From Eulemur rufifrons (taxonomy: Eukaryota; Chordata; Mammalia; Primates; Lemuridae), in contig NC_091009.1 in the NCBI RefSeq assembly GCF_041146395.1, positions 3,236,001 to 3,300,000 on the forward strand: a stretch of 64,000 nucleotides of DNA, read 5' to 3'. A program made the translations under genes and the position numbers. Below, piece by piece: positions 24,029-38,958 of the stretch; position 1 is the stretch's first letter, and each line of letters starts with the position of its first letter. Below the pieces are notes generated by a model, which was given only the letters and a program-made list of their open reading frames with translations, searched no databases and was not told the DNA's origin.

Positions 24029-25887
24029 AATTCTCAGACTTCTTGTTTTCTTAGAGTTTAGAAAGCCTGCAATCCTCCCATGCCATGCGTGAAAGGAGGC
24101 TCTACCACGGTGTCCTGCATGAAACCCACGGGCCCATACCCAGAGTATGATAGAGTGGGTTCCGGGGTACAATCCCAGCCCCCTAAACTCCCCCCGCCTG
24201 CCTAATGCAGACAGGGCCCGTGCCCTAAGCATAAACAATACCTTTAACAGATAACCCTAACCTTGAACATAACACCCAACCCTGTTGCTATATCTCCCCT
24301 TAACACGTAAACCTCACCGTGCGCCTAACTTTAACCTCTTATCCTAACGTTAATGCATAACCCATTTCCTGAGAACAACCCCTATCCCACAATTCTAACC
24401 CGATCTCCTAGTCATCACTGTGACACCTAATCCCTAACCCTAATTCTAAACCGCTAACCCTAACCGTAACCCTACCTACAACCCTAACACTGACAGGAAC
24501 CCTTACTTCTAACCCCAACGCTATGCCTAACAAAAACCCTAACCCTTCACCCTAACCCCTAAGCCTTACCCTATCCCTTAACCCTAATCCTAATACTAAA
24601 CACTAAACCTAACCCTAGCTCTTAAAGCTAACCCTAAACCTTACCCTCACGACTAGACCTAACCCTGACACTAACCTTACACCTAACCCTAACCAGAACC
24701 CCTAAAGCTAACCCTGAACCCTATCCCTAACCCTAGCAGTAAACTTCAACCCTAAACCTAAGCCCAACCCGTAACCCTAATCCTATCCTTTTACCCTAAA
24801 ACTAACCCCTAAACCTAACCCCTATACCTCACCCTAACTCCAACCCGAATCCTAATTCTAACCATACCCCTTCATAAAACACTAACTCCTAACCGCTAAC
24901 CCTAACACTAACCAAAAACCCTAATCACTAATCCCTAACCCTAACGCTTAACCTTTACCCTAACCGTTAACCCTCACCCTAAATCTTAACACTGACCCTA
25001 ACCTTAACCTTTAACTCTAAGCCTAACCCTTAACCCTACAGTAAGGAAGACCCTTAATGCTAATGGGATCCCGTATCCCTAACCCTAACACTACAGCTAA
25101 AAGTAACCCTAACCTTGGATCCTTAAACCTAACCCCTAACACTTACTTTAACCCCAAACCCTAACCCTAATCCTAAGCATTAAACCTAATCCTATCTCTT
25201 AACCGTAACGCTAGCCCTTACCCTAACGCCTAGATCTAACCCTAAATCTAACCTACTGCCTAATCCTAACCTTAAGCCCTAATGCTAACACTAACCCTGA
25301 ACCCTAAACCTACCCGTAACCGTTAACACTAACCCTATCCGTGAACCTTAACCCTGACGCTAACCATTACCTGCACCCAAGCATTTAACCCTGATTCTAA
25401 CCCTAATCCTTAATGATAAACCTAACACTAAACCCTAACCCTAAGCCCAACACTTAACCCTAATCCTATCCCTTAACCCTAACCCTAACCCTAATGCTAC
25501 ACCCTAAACGTAACCCTATACGTGACCAGTAAACGTAACCCTAACCTCTAACACAAACCATAGCACACAACTCTAACCCTAAAACTAACCCTAACACTAA
25601 CCCTAAACCCTAACTCTTAACCTTAACCCTAAGCGTTAACTCTCACGCTAACCTTTAATCCTAACCCTAATCCTAATCTTCAACCCTAAACCTAACACTT
25701 AACCCTAACCCTGTACCAAACCCTAACCCCTCATCTTAACCCTAACCGTAAACCTCAACCCTAAACCAAAGTGTAACCGTTTAACCTAAGAGTAACCTTT
25801 AACCCTAACCCTAATCCCTAACCCTAAGCCCTCACCCTAACACTAAACTTCATCCTTAACCCTAACCAGAATCCTAACCCTAAATCT
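24029..25887. repeat. HOR unit 7
   Basis: This unit is 1,859 bp, shortened relative to its left neighbours partly by loss of one hexamer-rich stretch near 24,540 (the repeated CCCTTGACCCTAA segment is missing). Unit 8 shares the shortening. Confidence 0.83.
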
Positions 25888-27746
25888 AATTCTCAGTCTT
25901 CTTGCTTTCTTAGAGTTTAGAAAGCCTGCAATCCTCCCATGCCATGCGTGAAAGGAGGCTCTACCACTGTGTCCTGCATGAAACCCACGGGCCCAAACCC
26001 AGAGTATGATAGAGTGGGTTCCCGGGTACAAAACCAGCCCCCTAAACTCCCCCCGCCCGCCTAATGCAGACAGGGCCCGTGCGCTAAGCATAAACAATAC
26101 CTTTAACAGATAACCCTAACCCTGAACATAACACCCAACCCTGTTCCTATTTCTCCCCTTAACACGTAAACCTCACCGTGGGCCTAACTGTAACCTCTTA
26201 TCCTAACGTTAATGCATAAACCATTTCCTGAGAACAACCCCTATCCCATAATTCTAACCCTATCTCCTAGTCATAACTGTGACACCTAAACCCTAACCCT
26301 AATTCTAAACCGCTAACCCTAACCGTAACCCTACCTACAACCCTAACACTGACAGTAACCCTTACTTCTAACCCCAACGCTATGCCTAACAAAAACCCTA
26401 ACCCTTCACCCTAACCCCTAAGCCTTACCCTAACCCTTAACCCTAATCCTAATCCTAACCATTAAACATAACCCTAGCTCTTAAAGCTAACCCTAAACCT
26501 TACCCTCACGACTAGACCTAACCCTGACACTAACCTAACACCTAACCCTAACCAGAACCCCTAAAGCTAACCCTCAACCCTATCCCTAACCCTAGCAGTA
26601 AACTTTAACCCTAAACCTAAGCCCAACCCGTAACCCTAATCCTATCCTTTTACCCTAAAACTAACCCCTAAACCTAACCCCTATACCTCACCCTAACTCT
26701 AACCCCAATCCTAATTCTAACCATACCCCTTCATAAAACACTAACTCCTAACCGCTAACCCTAACACTAACCAAAAACCCTAATCACTAATCCCTAACCC
26801 TAACGCTTAACCTTTACCCTAACCGTTAACCCTCACCCTAAATCTTAACACTGACCCTAACCTTAACCTTTAACTCTAAGCCTAACCCTTAACCCTACAG
26901 TAAGGAAGACCCTTAATGCTAATGGGATCCCTTATCCCTAACCCTAACACTACAGCTAAAAATAACCCTAACCTTGGATCCCTAAACATAACCCCTAACA
27001 CTTACTTTAACCCCAAACCCTAACCCTAATCCTAAGCATTAAACCTAACCCTATCTCTTAACCCTAACGCTAGCCCTTACCCTAACGCCTAGATCTAACC
27101 CTAAATCTAACCTACCGCCTAATCCTAACCTTAAGCCCTAATGCTAACACTAACCCTGAACCCTAAACCTACACGTAACCCTTAACACTAACCCTATCCG
27201 TGAACCTTAACCCTGACCCTAACCATTACCTGCACCCAAGCATTTAACCCTGATTCTAACCCTAATCCCTAATGATAAACCTAACACTAAACCCTAACCC
27301 GAAGCCCAACACTTAACCCTAATCCTATCCCTTAACCCTAACCCTAACCCTAATGCTACCCCCTAAACGTAACCCTAACCGTGACCAGTAAACCTAACCC
27401 TAACCTCTAACACAAACCATAGCACATAACTCTAACCCTAAAACTAACCCTAATCCTAACCCTAAACCCTAACTCTTAACCTTAACCCTAAGCGTTAACT
27501 CTCACGCTAACCTTTAATCCTAACCCTAATCCTAATCTTCAACCAGAAACCTAACACTTAACCCTAACCCTGTACCAAACCCTAACCCCTCATCTCAACC
27601 CTAACCGTAAACCTCAACCCTAAACCAAAGTGTAACCGTTAAACCTAAGAGTAACCTTTAACCCTAACCCTAATCCCTAACCCTAAGCCCTCACCCTAAC
27701 ACTAAACTTCATCCTTAACCCTAACCAGAATCCTAACCCTAAATCT
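25888..27746. repeat. HOR unit 8
   Basis: This unit is 1,859 bp with the same shortening near 26,400 as unit 7, so the two probably descend from one unit by unequal exchange. Confidence 0.83.
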
Positions 27747-29611
27747 AATTCTCAGACTTCTTGCTTTCTTAGAGTTTAGAAAGCCTGCAATCCTCCCATG
27801 CCATGCGTGAAAGGAGGCTCTACCACTGTGTCCTGCATGAAACCCACGGGCCCATACCCAGAGTATGATAGATTGGGTTCCCGGGTACAATCCCAGCCCC
27901 CTAAACTCCCCCCGCCCGCCTAATGCAGACAGGGCCCGTGCGCTAAGCATAAACAATACCTTTAACAGATAACCCTAACCCTGAACATAACAACCAACCC
28001 TGTTCGTATTTCTCCCCTTAACACGTAAACCTCACCGTGCGCCTAACTTTAACCTCTTATCCTAACGTTAATGCTTGACCCATTTCCTGAGAACAACCCC
28101 TATCCCATAATTCTAACCCTATCTCCTAGTCATCACTGTGACACCTAATCCCTAAACCTAATTCTAAACCGCTAACCCTATCCGTAACCCTACCTACAAC
28201 CCTAACACTGACAGTAACCCTTACTTCTAACCCCAACGCTCTGCCTAACAAAAACCCTAACCCTTGACCCTAACCCTTCACCCTAACCCCTAAGCCTTAC
28301 CCTAACCCTTAACCCTAATCCTAATCCTAACCATTAAACCTAACCCTAGCTCTTAAAGCTAACCCTAAACCTTACCCTCACGACTAGACCTAACCCTGAC
28401 ACTAACCTAACACCTAACACTAACCAGAACCCCTAAAGCTAACCCTGAACCCTATCCCTAACCCTAGCAGTAAACTTTAACCCTAAACCTAAGCCCAACC
28501 CGTAACCCTAATCCTATCCTTTTACCCTAAAACTAACCCCTAACCTAACCCCTATACCTCACCCTAACTCTAACCCCAATCCTAATTCTAACCATACCCC
28601 TTCATAAAACACTAACCCCTAACCGCTAACCCTAACACTAACCAAAAACCCTAATCACTAATCCCTAACCCTAACGCTTAACCTTTAACCTAACCATTAA
28701 CCCTCACCCTAAGTCTAAACACTCACCCTAACCTTAACCTTTAACTCTAAGCCTAACCCTTAACCCTACAGTAAGGAAGACCCTTAATGCTAATGGGATC
28801 CCTTATTCCTAACCCTAACACTACAGCTAAAAATAACCCTCACCTTGGAGCCTTAAAACTAACACCTAACACTTACTTTAACCCCAAACCCTAACCCTAA
28901 TCCTAAGCATTAAACCTAACCCTATCTCTTAATCCTAACGCTAGCCCTTACCCTAACGCCTAGATCTAACCCTAAATCTAACCTACCGCCTAATCCTAAC
29001 CTTAAGCCCTAATGCTAACTCTAACCCTGAACCCTAAACCTACCCGTAACCCTTAACACTAAACCTATCCGTGAACCTTAACCCTGACTCTAACCATTAC
29101 CCGCACCCAAGCTTTAAACCCAGACCCTATGCCTAATCCTTAATGCTAACCCTAACACTAAACCCTAACCCTAAGTCCAACACTTAACCCTAATCCTATC
29201 CCTTAACCCTAACCCTAATGCTAACCCCTAAACGTAACCCTAACCGTGACCAGTAAACCTAACCCTAACCTCTAACACAAACCATAGCACATAACTCTAA
29301 CCCTAAAACTAACCCTAACCCTAACACTAAACCCTAACTCTTAACCTTAACACTAAGCGTTAACTCTCACGCTAACCTTTAATCCTAACCCTAATCCTAA
29401 TCTTCAACCCTAAAACTCACACTTAACCCTAACCCTGTACCAAACCCTAACCCCTCATCTTAACCCTACCCGTAAACCTCCACCCTAAACCAAAGTGTAA
29501 CCGTTAAACCTAAGAGTAACCTTTAACCCTAACCCTAATCCCTAACCCTAAGCCCTCACCCTAACACTAAACTTCATCCTTAACCCTAACCAGAATCCTA
29601 ACCGTAAATCT
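27747..29611. repeat. HOR unit 9
   Basis: This unit is 1,865 bp. Its right part already shows the CTTATTCCTAACCC variant that marks units 10 and 11. Confidence 0.83.
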
Positions 29612-31158
29612 AATTCTCAGACTTCTTGCTTTCTTAGAGTTTAGAAAGCCTGCAATCCTCCCATGCCATGCGTGAAAGGAGGCTCTACCACTGTGTCCTG
29701 CATGAAACCCACGGGCCCATACCCAGAGTATGATAGAGTGGGTTCCCGGGTACAATCCCAGCCCCCTAAACTCCCCCCGCCCGCCTAATGCAGACAGGGC
29801 CCGTGCGCTAAGCATAAACAATACTTTTAACAGATAACCCTAACCCTGAACATAACACCCAACCCTGTTCCTATTTCTCCCCTTAAACGTAAACCTCACC
29901 GTGCGCCTAACTTTAACCTCTTATCCTAACGTTAATGCATAACCCATTTCCTGAGAACAACCCCTATCCCATAATTCTAACCCTATCTCCTAGTCATCAC
30001 TGTGACACCTAATCCCTAACTCTAATTCTAAACCGCTAACCCTAACCGTAACCCTACCTACAACCCTAACACTAACAGTAACCCTTACTTCTAACCCCAA
30101 CGCTATGCCTAACAATAACCCTAACCCTTGACCCTAACCCTTCACCCTAACCCCTAAGCCTTACCCTAACCCTTAACCCTAATCCTAATCCTAACCATTA
30201 AACCTAACCCTAGCTCTTAAAGCTAACCCTAAACCTTACCCTCACGACTAGACCTAACCCTGACACTAACCTAACACCTAACCCTAACCAGAACCCCTAA
30301 AGCTAACTCTGAACCCTATCCCTAACCCCAGCAGTAAACTTTAACCCTAAACCTAAGCCCAACCCGTAACCCTAATCCTATCCTTTTACCCTAAACCTAA
30401 CCCCTATACCTCACCCTAACTCTAACCCCAATCCTAATTCTAACCATACCCCTTCATAAAACACTAACTCCTAACCGCTAACCCTAACACTAACCAAAAA
30501 CCCTAATCACTAATCCCTAACCCTAACGCTTAACCTTTAACCTAACCATTAACCCTCACCCTAAGTCTTAACACTGACCCTAACCTTAACCTTTAACTCT
30601 AAGCCTAACCCTTAACCCTACAGTAAGGAAGACCCTTAATGCTAATGGGATCCCTTATTCCTAACCCTAACACTACAGCTAAAAATAACCCTAACCTTGG
30701 ATCCTTAAACCTAACCTCTAACACTACTTTAACCCCAAACCCTAACCCTAATCCTAAGCATTAAACCTAACCCTATCTCTTAACCCTAACGCTAGCCCTT
30801 ACCCTGACGCCTAGATCTAACCCTAAATCTAACCTACCGTCTAATCCTAACCTTAAGCCCTAATGCTAACACTAACCCTGAACCCTAAACCTACCCGTAA
30901 CCCTTAACACTAACCCTATCCGTGAACCTAAACCCTGACCCTAACCATTACCCGCACCCAAGCTTTTAACCCAGACCCTATGCCTAATCCTTAATGCTAA
31001 CCCTAACACTAAACCCTAACCCTAAGCCCAACACTTAACCCTAATCCTATCCCTTAACCCTAACCCTAATGCTAACCCCTAAACGTAACCCTAACCGTGA
31101 CCAGTAAACCTAACCCTAACCTCTAACACAAACCATAGCACATAACTCTAACCCTAAA

Positions 31159-31189
<31 letters not shown>

Positions 31190-31462
31190 TCTTAACCTTA
31201 ACACTAAGCGTTAACTCTCACGCTAACCTTTAATCCTAACCCTAATCCTAATCTTCAACCCTAAAACTAACACTTAACCCTAACCCTGTACCAAACCCTA
31301 ACCCCTCATCTTAACCCTACCCGTAAACCTCCACCCTAAACCAAAGTGTAACCGTTAAACCTAAGAGTAACCTTTAACCCTAACCCTAATCCCTAACCCT
31401 AAGCCCTCACCCTAACACTAAACTTCATCCTTAACCCTAACCAGAATCCTAACCCTAAATCT
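29612..31462. repeat. HOR unit 10
   Basis: At 1,851 bp this is the shortest unit. It shares CTAACACTACTTTAACC, AACAATAACCC and CTTATTCCTAACCC with unit 11, giving a clear sister pair. Confidence 0.85.
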
Positions 31463-33339
31463 AATTCTCAGACTTCTTGCTTTCTTAGAGTTTAGAAAGC
31501 CTGCAATCCTCCCATGCCATGCGTGAAAGGAGGCTCTACCACTGTGTCCTGCATGAAACCCACGGGCCCATACCCAGAGTATGATAGAGTGGGTTCCCGG
31601 GTACAATCCCAGCCCCCTAAACTCCCCCCGCCCGCCTAATGGAGACAGGGCCCGTGCGCTAAGCATAAACAATACTTTAAACAGATAACCCTAACCCTGA
31701 ACATAACACCCAACCCTGTTCCTATTTCTCCCCTTAACACGTAAACCTCACCGTGCGCCTAACTTTAACCTCTTATCCTAACGTTAATGCATAACCCATT
31801 TCCTGAGAACAACCCCTATCCCATAATTCTAACCCTATCTCCTAGTCATCACTGTGACACCTAATCCCTAACTCTAATTCTAAACCGCTAACCCTAACCG
31901 TAACCCTACCTACAACCCTAACACTAACAGTAACCCTTACTTCTAACCCCAACGCTATGCCTAACAATAACCCTAACCCTTGACCCTAACCCTTCACCCT
32001 AACCCCTAAGCCTTACCCTAACCCTTAACCCTAATCCTAATCCTAACCATTAAACCTAACCCTAGCTCTTAAAGCTAACCCTAAACCTTACCCTCACGAC
32101 TAGACCTAACCCTGACACTAACCTAACACCTAACCCTAACCAGAACCCCTAAAGCTAACTCTGAACCCTATCCCTAACCCCAGCAGTAAACTTTAACCCT
32201 AAACCTAAGCCCAACCCGTAACCCTAATCCTATCCTTTTACCCTGAAACTAACCCCTAAACCTAACCCCTATACCTCACCCTAACTCTAACCCCAATCCT
32301 AATTCTAACCATACCCCTTCATAAAACACTAACTCCTAACCGCTAACCCTAACACTAACCAAAAACCCTAATCACTAATCCCTAACCCTAACGCTTAACC
32401 TTTAACCTAACCATTAACCCTCACCCTAAGTCTTAACACTGACACTAACCTTAACCTTTAACTCTAAGCCTAACCCTTAACCCTACAGTAAGGAAGACCC
32501 TTAATGCTAATGGGATCCCTTATTCCTAACCCTAACACTACAGCTAAAAATAACCCTAACCTTGGATCCTTAAACCTAACCTCTAACACTACTTTAACCC
32601 CAAACCCTAACCCTAATCCTAAGCATTAAACCTAACCCTATCTCTTAACCCTAACGCTAGCCCTTACCCTGACGCCTAGATCTAACCCTAAATCTAACCT
32701 ACCGCCTAATCCTAACCTTAAGCCCTAATGCTAACACTAACCCTGAACCCTAAACCTACCCGTAACCCTTAATACTAACCCTATCCGTGAACCTAAACCC
32801 TGACCCTAACCATTACCCGCACCCAAGCATTTAACCCTGACCCTAACCCTAATCCTTAATGGTAACCTTAACACTAAACCCTAACCCTAAGCCCAACACT
32901 TATCCCTAATCCTTTCCCTTAACCCTAACCCTAACCCTAATGCTAACCCCTAAACGTAACCCTAACCGTGACCAGTAAACCTAACCCTAACCTCTAACAC
33001 AAACCATAGCACATACCTCTAACCCTAAAACTAACCCTAACCCTAACCCTAACCCTAAACCCTAACTCTTAACCTTAACCCTAAGCGTTAACTCTCACGC
33101 TAACCTTTAATCCTAACCCTAATCCTAATCTTCAACCCTAAACCTAACACTTAACCCTAACCCTGTACCAAACCCTAACCCCTCATCTTAACCCTAACCG
33201 TAAACCTCAACCCTAAACCAAAGTGTAACCGTTAAACCTAAGAGTAACCTTTAACCTTAACCCTAATCCCTAACCCTAAGCCCTCAACCTAACACTAAAC
33301 TTCATCCTTAACCCTAACCAGAATCCTAACCCTAAATCT
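31463..33339. repeat. HOR unit 11
   Basis: This is the sister of unit 10 by shared variants. It keeps a short segment near 32,245 (AACTAACCCCTAAACC) that unit 10 lacks. Confidence 0.85.
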
Positions 33340-34900
33340 AATTCTCAGACTTCTTGCTTTCTTAGAGTTTAGAAAGCATGCAATCCTCCCATGCCATGCG
33401 TGAAAGGAGGCTCTACCACTGTGTCCTGCATGAAACCCACGGGCCCATACCCAGAGTATGATAGAGTGGGTTCCCGGATACAATCCCAGCCCGCTAAACT
33501 CCCCCCACCCGCCTAATGCAGACAGGGCCCGTGCGCTAAGCATAAACAATACCTTTAACAGATAACCCTAGCCCTGAACATAACACCCAACCCTGTTCCT
33601 ATTTCTCCCCTTGACACGTAAACCTCACCGTGCGCCTAACTTTAACCTCTTATCCTAACGTTAATGCATAACCCATTTCCTGAGAACAACCCCTATCCCA
33701 TAATTCTAACCCTATCTCCTAGTCATCACTGTGACACCTAATCCCTAACCCTAATTCTAAACCGCTAACCCTAACCGTAACCCTACCTACAACCCTAACA
33801 CTGACAGTAACTCTTACTTCTAACCCCAACGCTATGCCTAACAAAATCCCTAACCCTTGACCCTAACCCTTGACCCTAACCCCTAAGCCTTACCCTAACC
33901 CTTAACCCTAATCCTAATCCTAACCATTAAACCTAACCCTAGCTCTTAAAGCTAACCCTAAACCTTACCCTCACGACTAGACCTAACCCTGACACTAACC
34001 TAACACATAACCCTAACCAGAACCCCTAAAGCTAACCCTGAACCCTATCCCTAACCCCAGCAGTAAACTTTAACCCTAAACCTAAGGCCAACCCGTAACC
34101 CTAATCCTATCCTTTTACCCTAAAACTAACCCCTAAACCTAACCCCTATACCTCACCCTAACTCTAACCCCAATCCTAATTCTAACCATACCCCTTCATA
34201 AAACACTAACTCCTAACCGCTAACCCTAACACTAACCAAAAACCCTAATCACTAATCCCTAACCCTAACGCTTAAACTTTACCCTAACCGTTAACTCTCA
34301 CCCTAAATCTTAACACTGACCCTAACCTTAACCTTTAACTCTAAGCCTAACCCTTAACCCTACAGTAAGGAAGACCCTTAATGCTAATGGGATCCCTTAT
34401 CCCTAACCCTAACACTACAGCTAAAAATAACCCTAACCTTGGATCCTTAAACCTAACCCCTAACACTTACTTTAACCCCAAACCCTAACCCTAATCCTAA
34501 GCATTAAACCTAACCCTATCTCTTAACCCTAACGCTAGCCCTTACCCTAACGCCTAGATCTAACCTACCGCCTAATCCTAACTTTGAACGCTAATGCCAA
34601 TACTAACCCTGAACCCTAAACCTACCCGTAACCCTTAACACTAACCCTATCCGTGAACCTAAAGCCTGACCCTAACCATTACCCGCACCCAAGCATTTAA
34701 CCCTGACCCTAACCCTAATCCTTAATGCTAACCCTAACACTAAACCCTAACCCTAAGCCCAACACTTATCCCTAATCCTATCCCTTCACCCTAACCCTAA
34801 CCCTAACCCTAATGCTAACCCCTAAACGTAACCCTAACCGTGACCAGTAAACCTAACCCTAACCTCTACAGAAACCATAGCACATAACTCTAACCCTAAA

Positions 34901-34931
<31 letters not shown>

Positions 34932-35203
34932 TCATAACCTTAACGCTAAGCGTTAACTCACACGCTAACCCTTAATCCTAACCCTAATCCTAATCTTCAA
35001 CCCAAACCTAACACTTAACCCTAACCCTGTACCAAACCCTAACCCCTCATCTTAACCCTAACCGTAAACCTCAACCCTAAACCAAAGTGTAACCGTTAAA
35101 CCTAAGAGTAACCTTTAACCCTAACCCTAATCCCTAACCCTAAGCCCTCACCCTAACACTAAACTTCATCCTTAACCCTAACCAGAATCCTAACCCTAAA
35201 TCT
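33340..35203. repeat. HOR unit 12
   Basis: This is a subfamily I unit. It lacks the AACCCTAAATCTAACC segment present after CCTAGATC in its neighbours (near 34,560). Confidence 0.83.
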
Positions 35204-36777
35204 AATTCTCAGACTTCTTGCTTTCTTAGAGTTTAGAAAGCCTGCAATCCTCCCATGCCATGCGTGAAAGGAGGCTCTACCACTGTGTCCTGCATGAAAC
35301 CCATGGTCCCATACCCAGAGTATGATAGAGTGGGTTCCCGGGTACAATCCCAGCCCCCTAAACTCCCCCCGCCCGCCTAATGCAGACAGGGCCCGTGCGC
35401 TAAGCATAAACAATACCTTTAACAGATAACCCTAACCCTGAACATAACACCCAACCCTGTTCCTATTTCTCCCCTTAACACGTAAACCTCACCGTGCGCC
35501 TAACTTTAACCTCTTATCCTAACGTTAATGCATAACCCATTTCCTGAGAACAACCCCTATCCCATAATTCTAACCCTATCTCCTAGTCATCACTGTGACA
35601 CCTAATCCCTAACCCTAATTCTAAACCGCTAACCCTAACCGTAACCCTACCTACAACCCTAACACTGACAGTAACTCTTACTTCTAACCCCAACGCTATG
35701 CCTAACAAAAACCCTAACCCTTGACCCTAACCCTTGACCCTAACCCCTAAGCCTTACCCTAACCCTTAACCCTAATCCTAATCCTAACCATTAAACCTAA
35801 CCCTAGCTCTTAAAGCTAACCCTAAACCTTACCCTCACGGCTAGACCTAACCCTGACACTAACCTAACACCTAACCCTAACCAGAACCCCTAAAGCTAAC
35901 CCTGAACCCTATCCCTAACCCCAGCAGTAAACTCTAACCCTAAACCTAAGCCCAACCCGTAACCCTAATCCTATCCTTTTACCCTAAAACTAACCCCTAA
36001 ACCTAACCCCTATACCTCACCCTAACTCTAACCCCAATCCTAATTCTAACCATACCCCTTCATAAAACACTAACTCCTAACCGCTAACCCTAACAATAAC
36101 CAAAAACCCTAATCACTAATCCCTAACCCTAACGCTTAACCTTTACCCTAACCATTAACCCTCACCCTAAATCTTAACACTGTCCCTAAACTTAACCTTT
36201 AACTCTAAGCCTAACCCTTAACCCTACAGTAAGGAAGACCCTTAATGCTAATGGGATCCCTTATCCCTAACCCTAACACTACAGCTAAAAATAACCCTAA
36301 CCTTGGATCCTTAAACCTAACCCCTAACACTTACTTTAACCCCAAACCCTAACCCTAATCCTAAGCATTAAACCTAACCCTATCTCTTAACCCTAACGCT
36401 AGCCCTTACCCTAACGCCTAGATCTAACCCTAAATCTAACCTACCGCCTAATCCTAACCTTAAGCCTTAGCGCTAACACTAACCCTGAACCCTAAACCTA
36501 CCCGTAACTCTTAACACTAACCCTATCTGTGAACCTTAACCCTGACCCTAACCATTACCCGCACCCAAGCATTTAACCCTAATTCGAACCCTAATCCTTA
36601 ATGCTAACCCTAACACTACACCCTAACCCTAAGCCCCACACTTAACCCTAATCCTATCCCTTAACCCTAACCCTAAACCTAACCCTAATGCTAACCCCTA
36701 AACGTAACCCTAACCGTGACCAGTAAACCTAACCCTAACCTCTATCACAAACCATAGCACATAACTCTAACCCTAAA

Positions 36778-36808
<31 letters not shown>

Positions 36809-37080
36809 TCTTAACCTTAACCCTAAGCGTTAACTCTCACGCTAACCTTTAATCCTAAGACTAATCCTAATCTTCAACCCTAAACCTAACACTTAACCCT
36901 AACCCTGTACCAAACCCTAACCCCTCATCTTAACCCTAACCGTAAACCTCAACCCTAAACCAAAGTGTAACCTTAAACCTAAGAGTAACCTTTAACCCTA
37001 ACCCTAATCCCTAACCCTAAGCCCTCACCCTAACACTAAACTTCATCCTTAACCCTAACCAGAATCCTAACCCTAAATCT
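35204..37080. repeat. HOR unit 13
   Basis: This is a subfamily I unit carrying a distinctive variant block (CCTTAGCGCTAACAC, TAATTCGAACCC) at 36,461-36,640 that recurs only in unit 16. Confidence 0.85.
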
Positions 37081-38958
37081 AATTCTCAGACTTCTTGCTT
37101 TCTTGGAGTTTAGAAAGCCTGCAATCCTCCCATGCCATGCGTGAAAGGAGGCTCTACCACTGTGTCCTGCTTGAAACCCACGGGCCCATACCCAGAGTAT
37201 GATAGAGTGGGTTCCCGGGTACAATCCCAGCCCCCTAAACTCCCCCCGCCCGCCTAATGCAGACAGGGCCCGTGCGCTAAGCATAAACAATACCTTTAAC
37301 AGATAACCCTAAACCTGAACATAACACCCAACCCTGTTCCTATTTCTCCCCTTAACACGTAAACCTCACCGTGCGCCTAACTTTAACCTCTTATCCTAAC
37401 GTTAATGCATAACCCATTTCCTGAGAACAACCCCTATCCCATAATTCTAACCCTATCTCCTAGTCATCACTGTGACACCTAATCCCTAACCCTAATTCTA
37501 AACCGCTAACCCTAACCATAACCCTACCTAAAACCCTAACACTGACAGTAACCCTTACTTCTAACCCCAACGCTATGCCTAACAAAAACCCTAACCCTTG
37601 AGCCTAACCCTTCACCCTAACCCCTAAGCCTTACCCTAACCCTTAACCCTAATCCTAATCCTAACCATTAAACCTAACCCTAGCTCTTAAAGCTAACCCT
37701 AAATCTTACCCTCACGACTAGACATAACCCTGACACTAACCTGACAGCTAATCCTAACCAGAACCCCTAAAGCTAACCCTGAACCCTATCCCTAACCCTA
37801 GCAGTAAATTTTAACCCTAAACCTAAGCCCAACCCGTAACCCTAATCCTATCCTTTTACCCTAAAACTAACCCCTAAACCTCACTCCTATACCTCACCCT
37901 AACTCTAACCCCAATCCTAATTCTAACCATACCCCTTCATAAAACACTAACTCCTAACCGCTAACCCTAACACTAACCAAAAACCCTAATCACTAATCCC
38001 TAACCCTAATGCTTAACCTTTACACTAACCATTAACCCTCACCCGAAATCATAACACTGACCATAACCTTAACCTTTAACTCTAAGCCTAAACATTAACC
38101 CTACAGTATGGAAGACACTTAAGGCTAATGGGATCCCTTATCCCTAACCCTAACACTACAGCTAAAAATAACCCTAACCATTGATCCTTAAACCTAACCC
38201 CTAACACTTACTTTAACCCCAAACCCTAACCCTACTCCTAAGCAATAAATCTAACCCTATCTCTTAACCCTAACGCTAGCCCTTACCCTAACGCCTAGAT
38301 CTAACCCTAAATCTAACCTACCACCTAATCCTAACCTTAAGCCCTAATGCTAACACTAACCCTGAACCCTAAACCTACCCGTAACCCTTAACACTAACCC
38401 TATCCTTGAACCTTAACCCTGACCCTAACCATTACCCAAACGCACGCATTTAACCCTGACCCTAACTCTAATCCTTAATGCTAAGCCTAACACTAAACCC
38501 TAACCCTAAGCCCAACACTTAACCCTAATCCTATCCCTTAACCCTAACCCTAACCCTAATGCTACCCCCTAAACGTAACCCTAACCGTGACCAGTAAACC
38601 TAACCCTAACCTCTAACACAAACCATAGCACATAACTCTAACCCTAAAACTAACCCTAACCCTAAGCCTAACCCTAAACCCTAACTCTTAACCTTAACCC
38701 TAAGCGTTAACTCTCATGCTAACCTTTAATCCTAACCCTAATCCTAATCTTCAACCCTAAACCTAACACTTAACCCTAACCCTGTACCAAACCCTAACCC
38801 CTCATCTTAACCCTAACCGTAAACCTCAACCCTAAACCAAAGTGTAACCGTTAAACCTAAGAGTAACTTTTAACCCTAACCCTAATCCCTAACCCTAAGC
38901 CCTCACCCTAACACTAAACTTCATCCTTAACCCTAACCAGAATCCTAACCCTAAATCT
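37081..38958. repeat. HOR unit 14
   Basis: This is the first subfamily II unit. It has TTAAGGCTAATGGGATCC in place of TTAATGCTAATGGGATCC, plus AACCATTGATCC and ACGCACGCATTT. Confidence 0.85.
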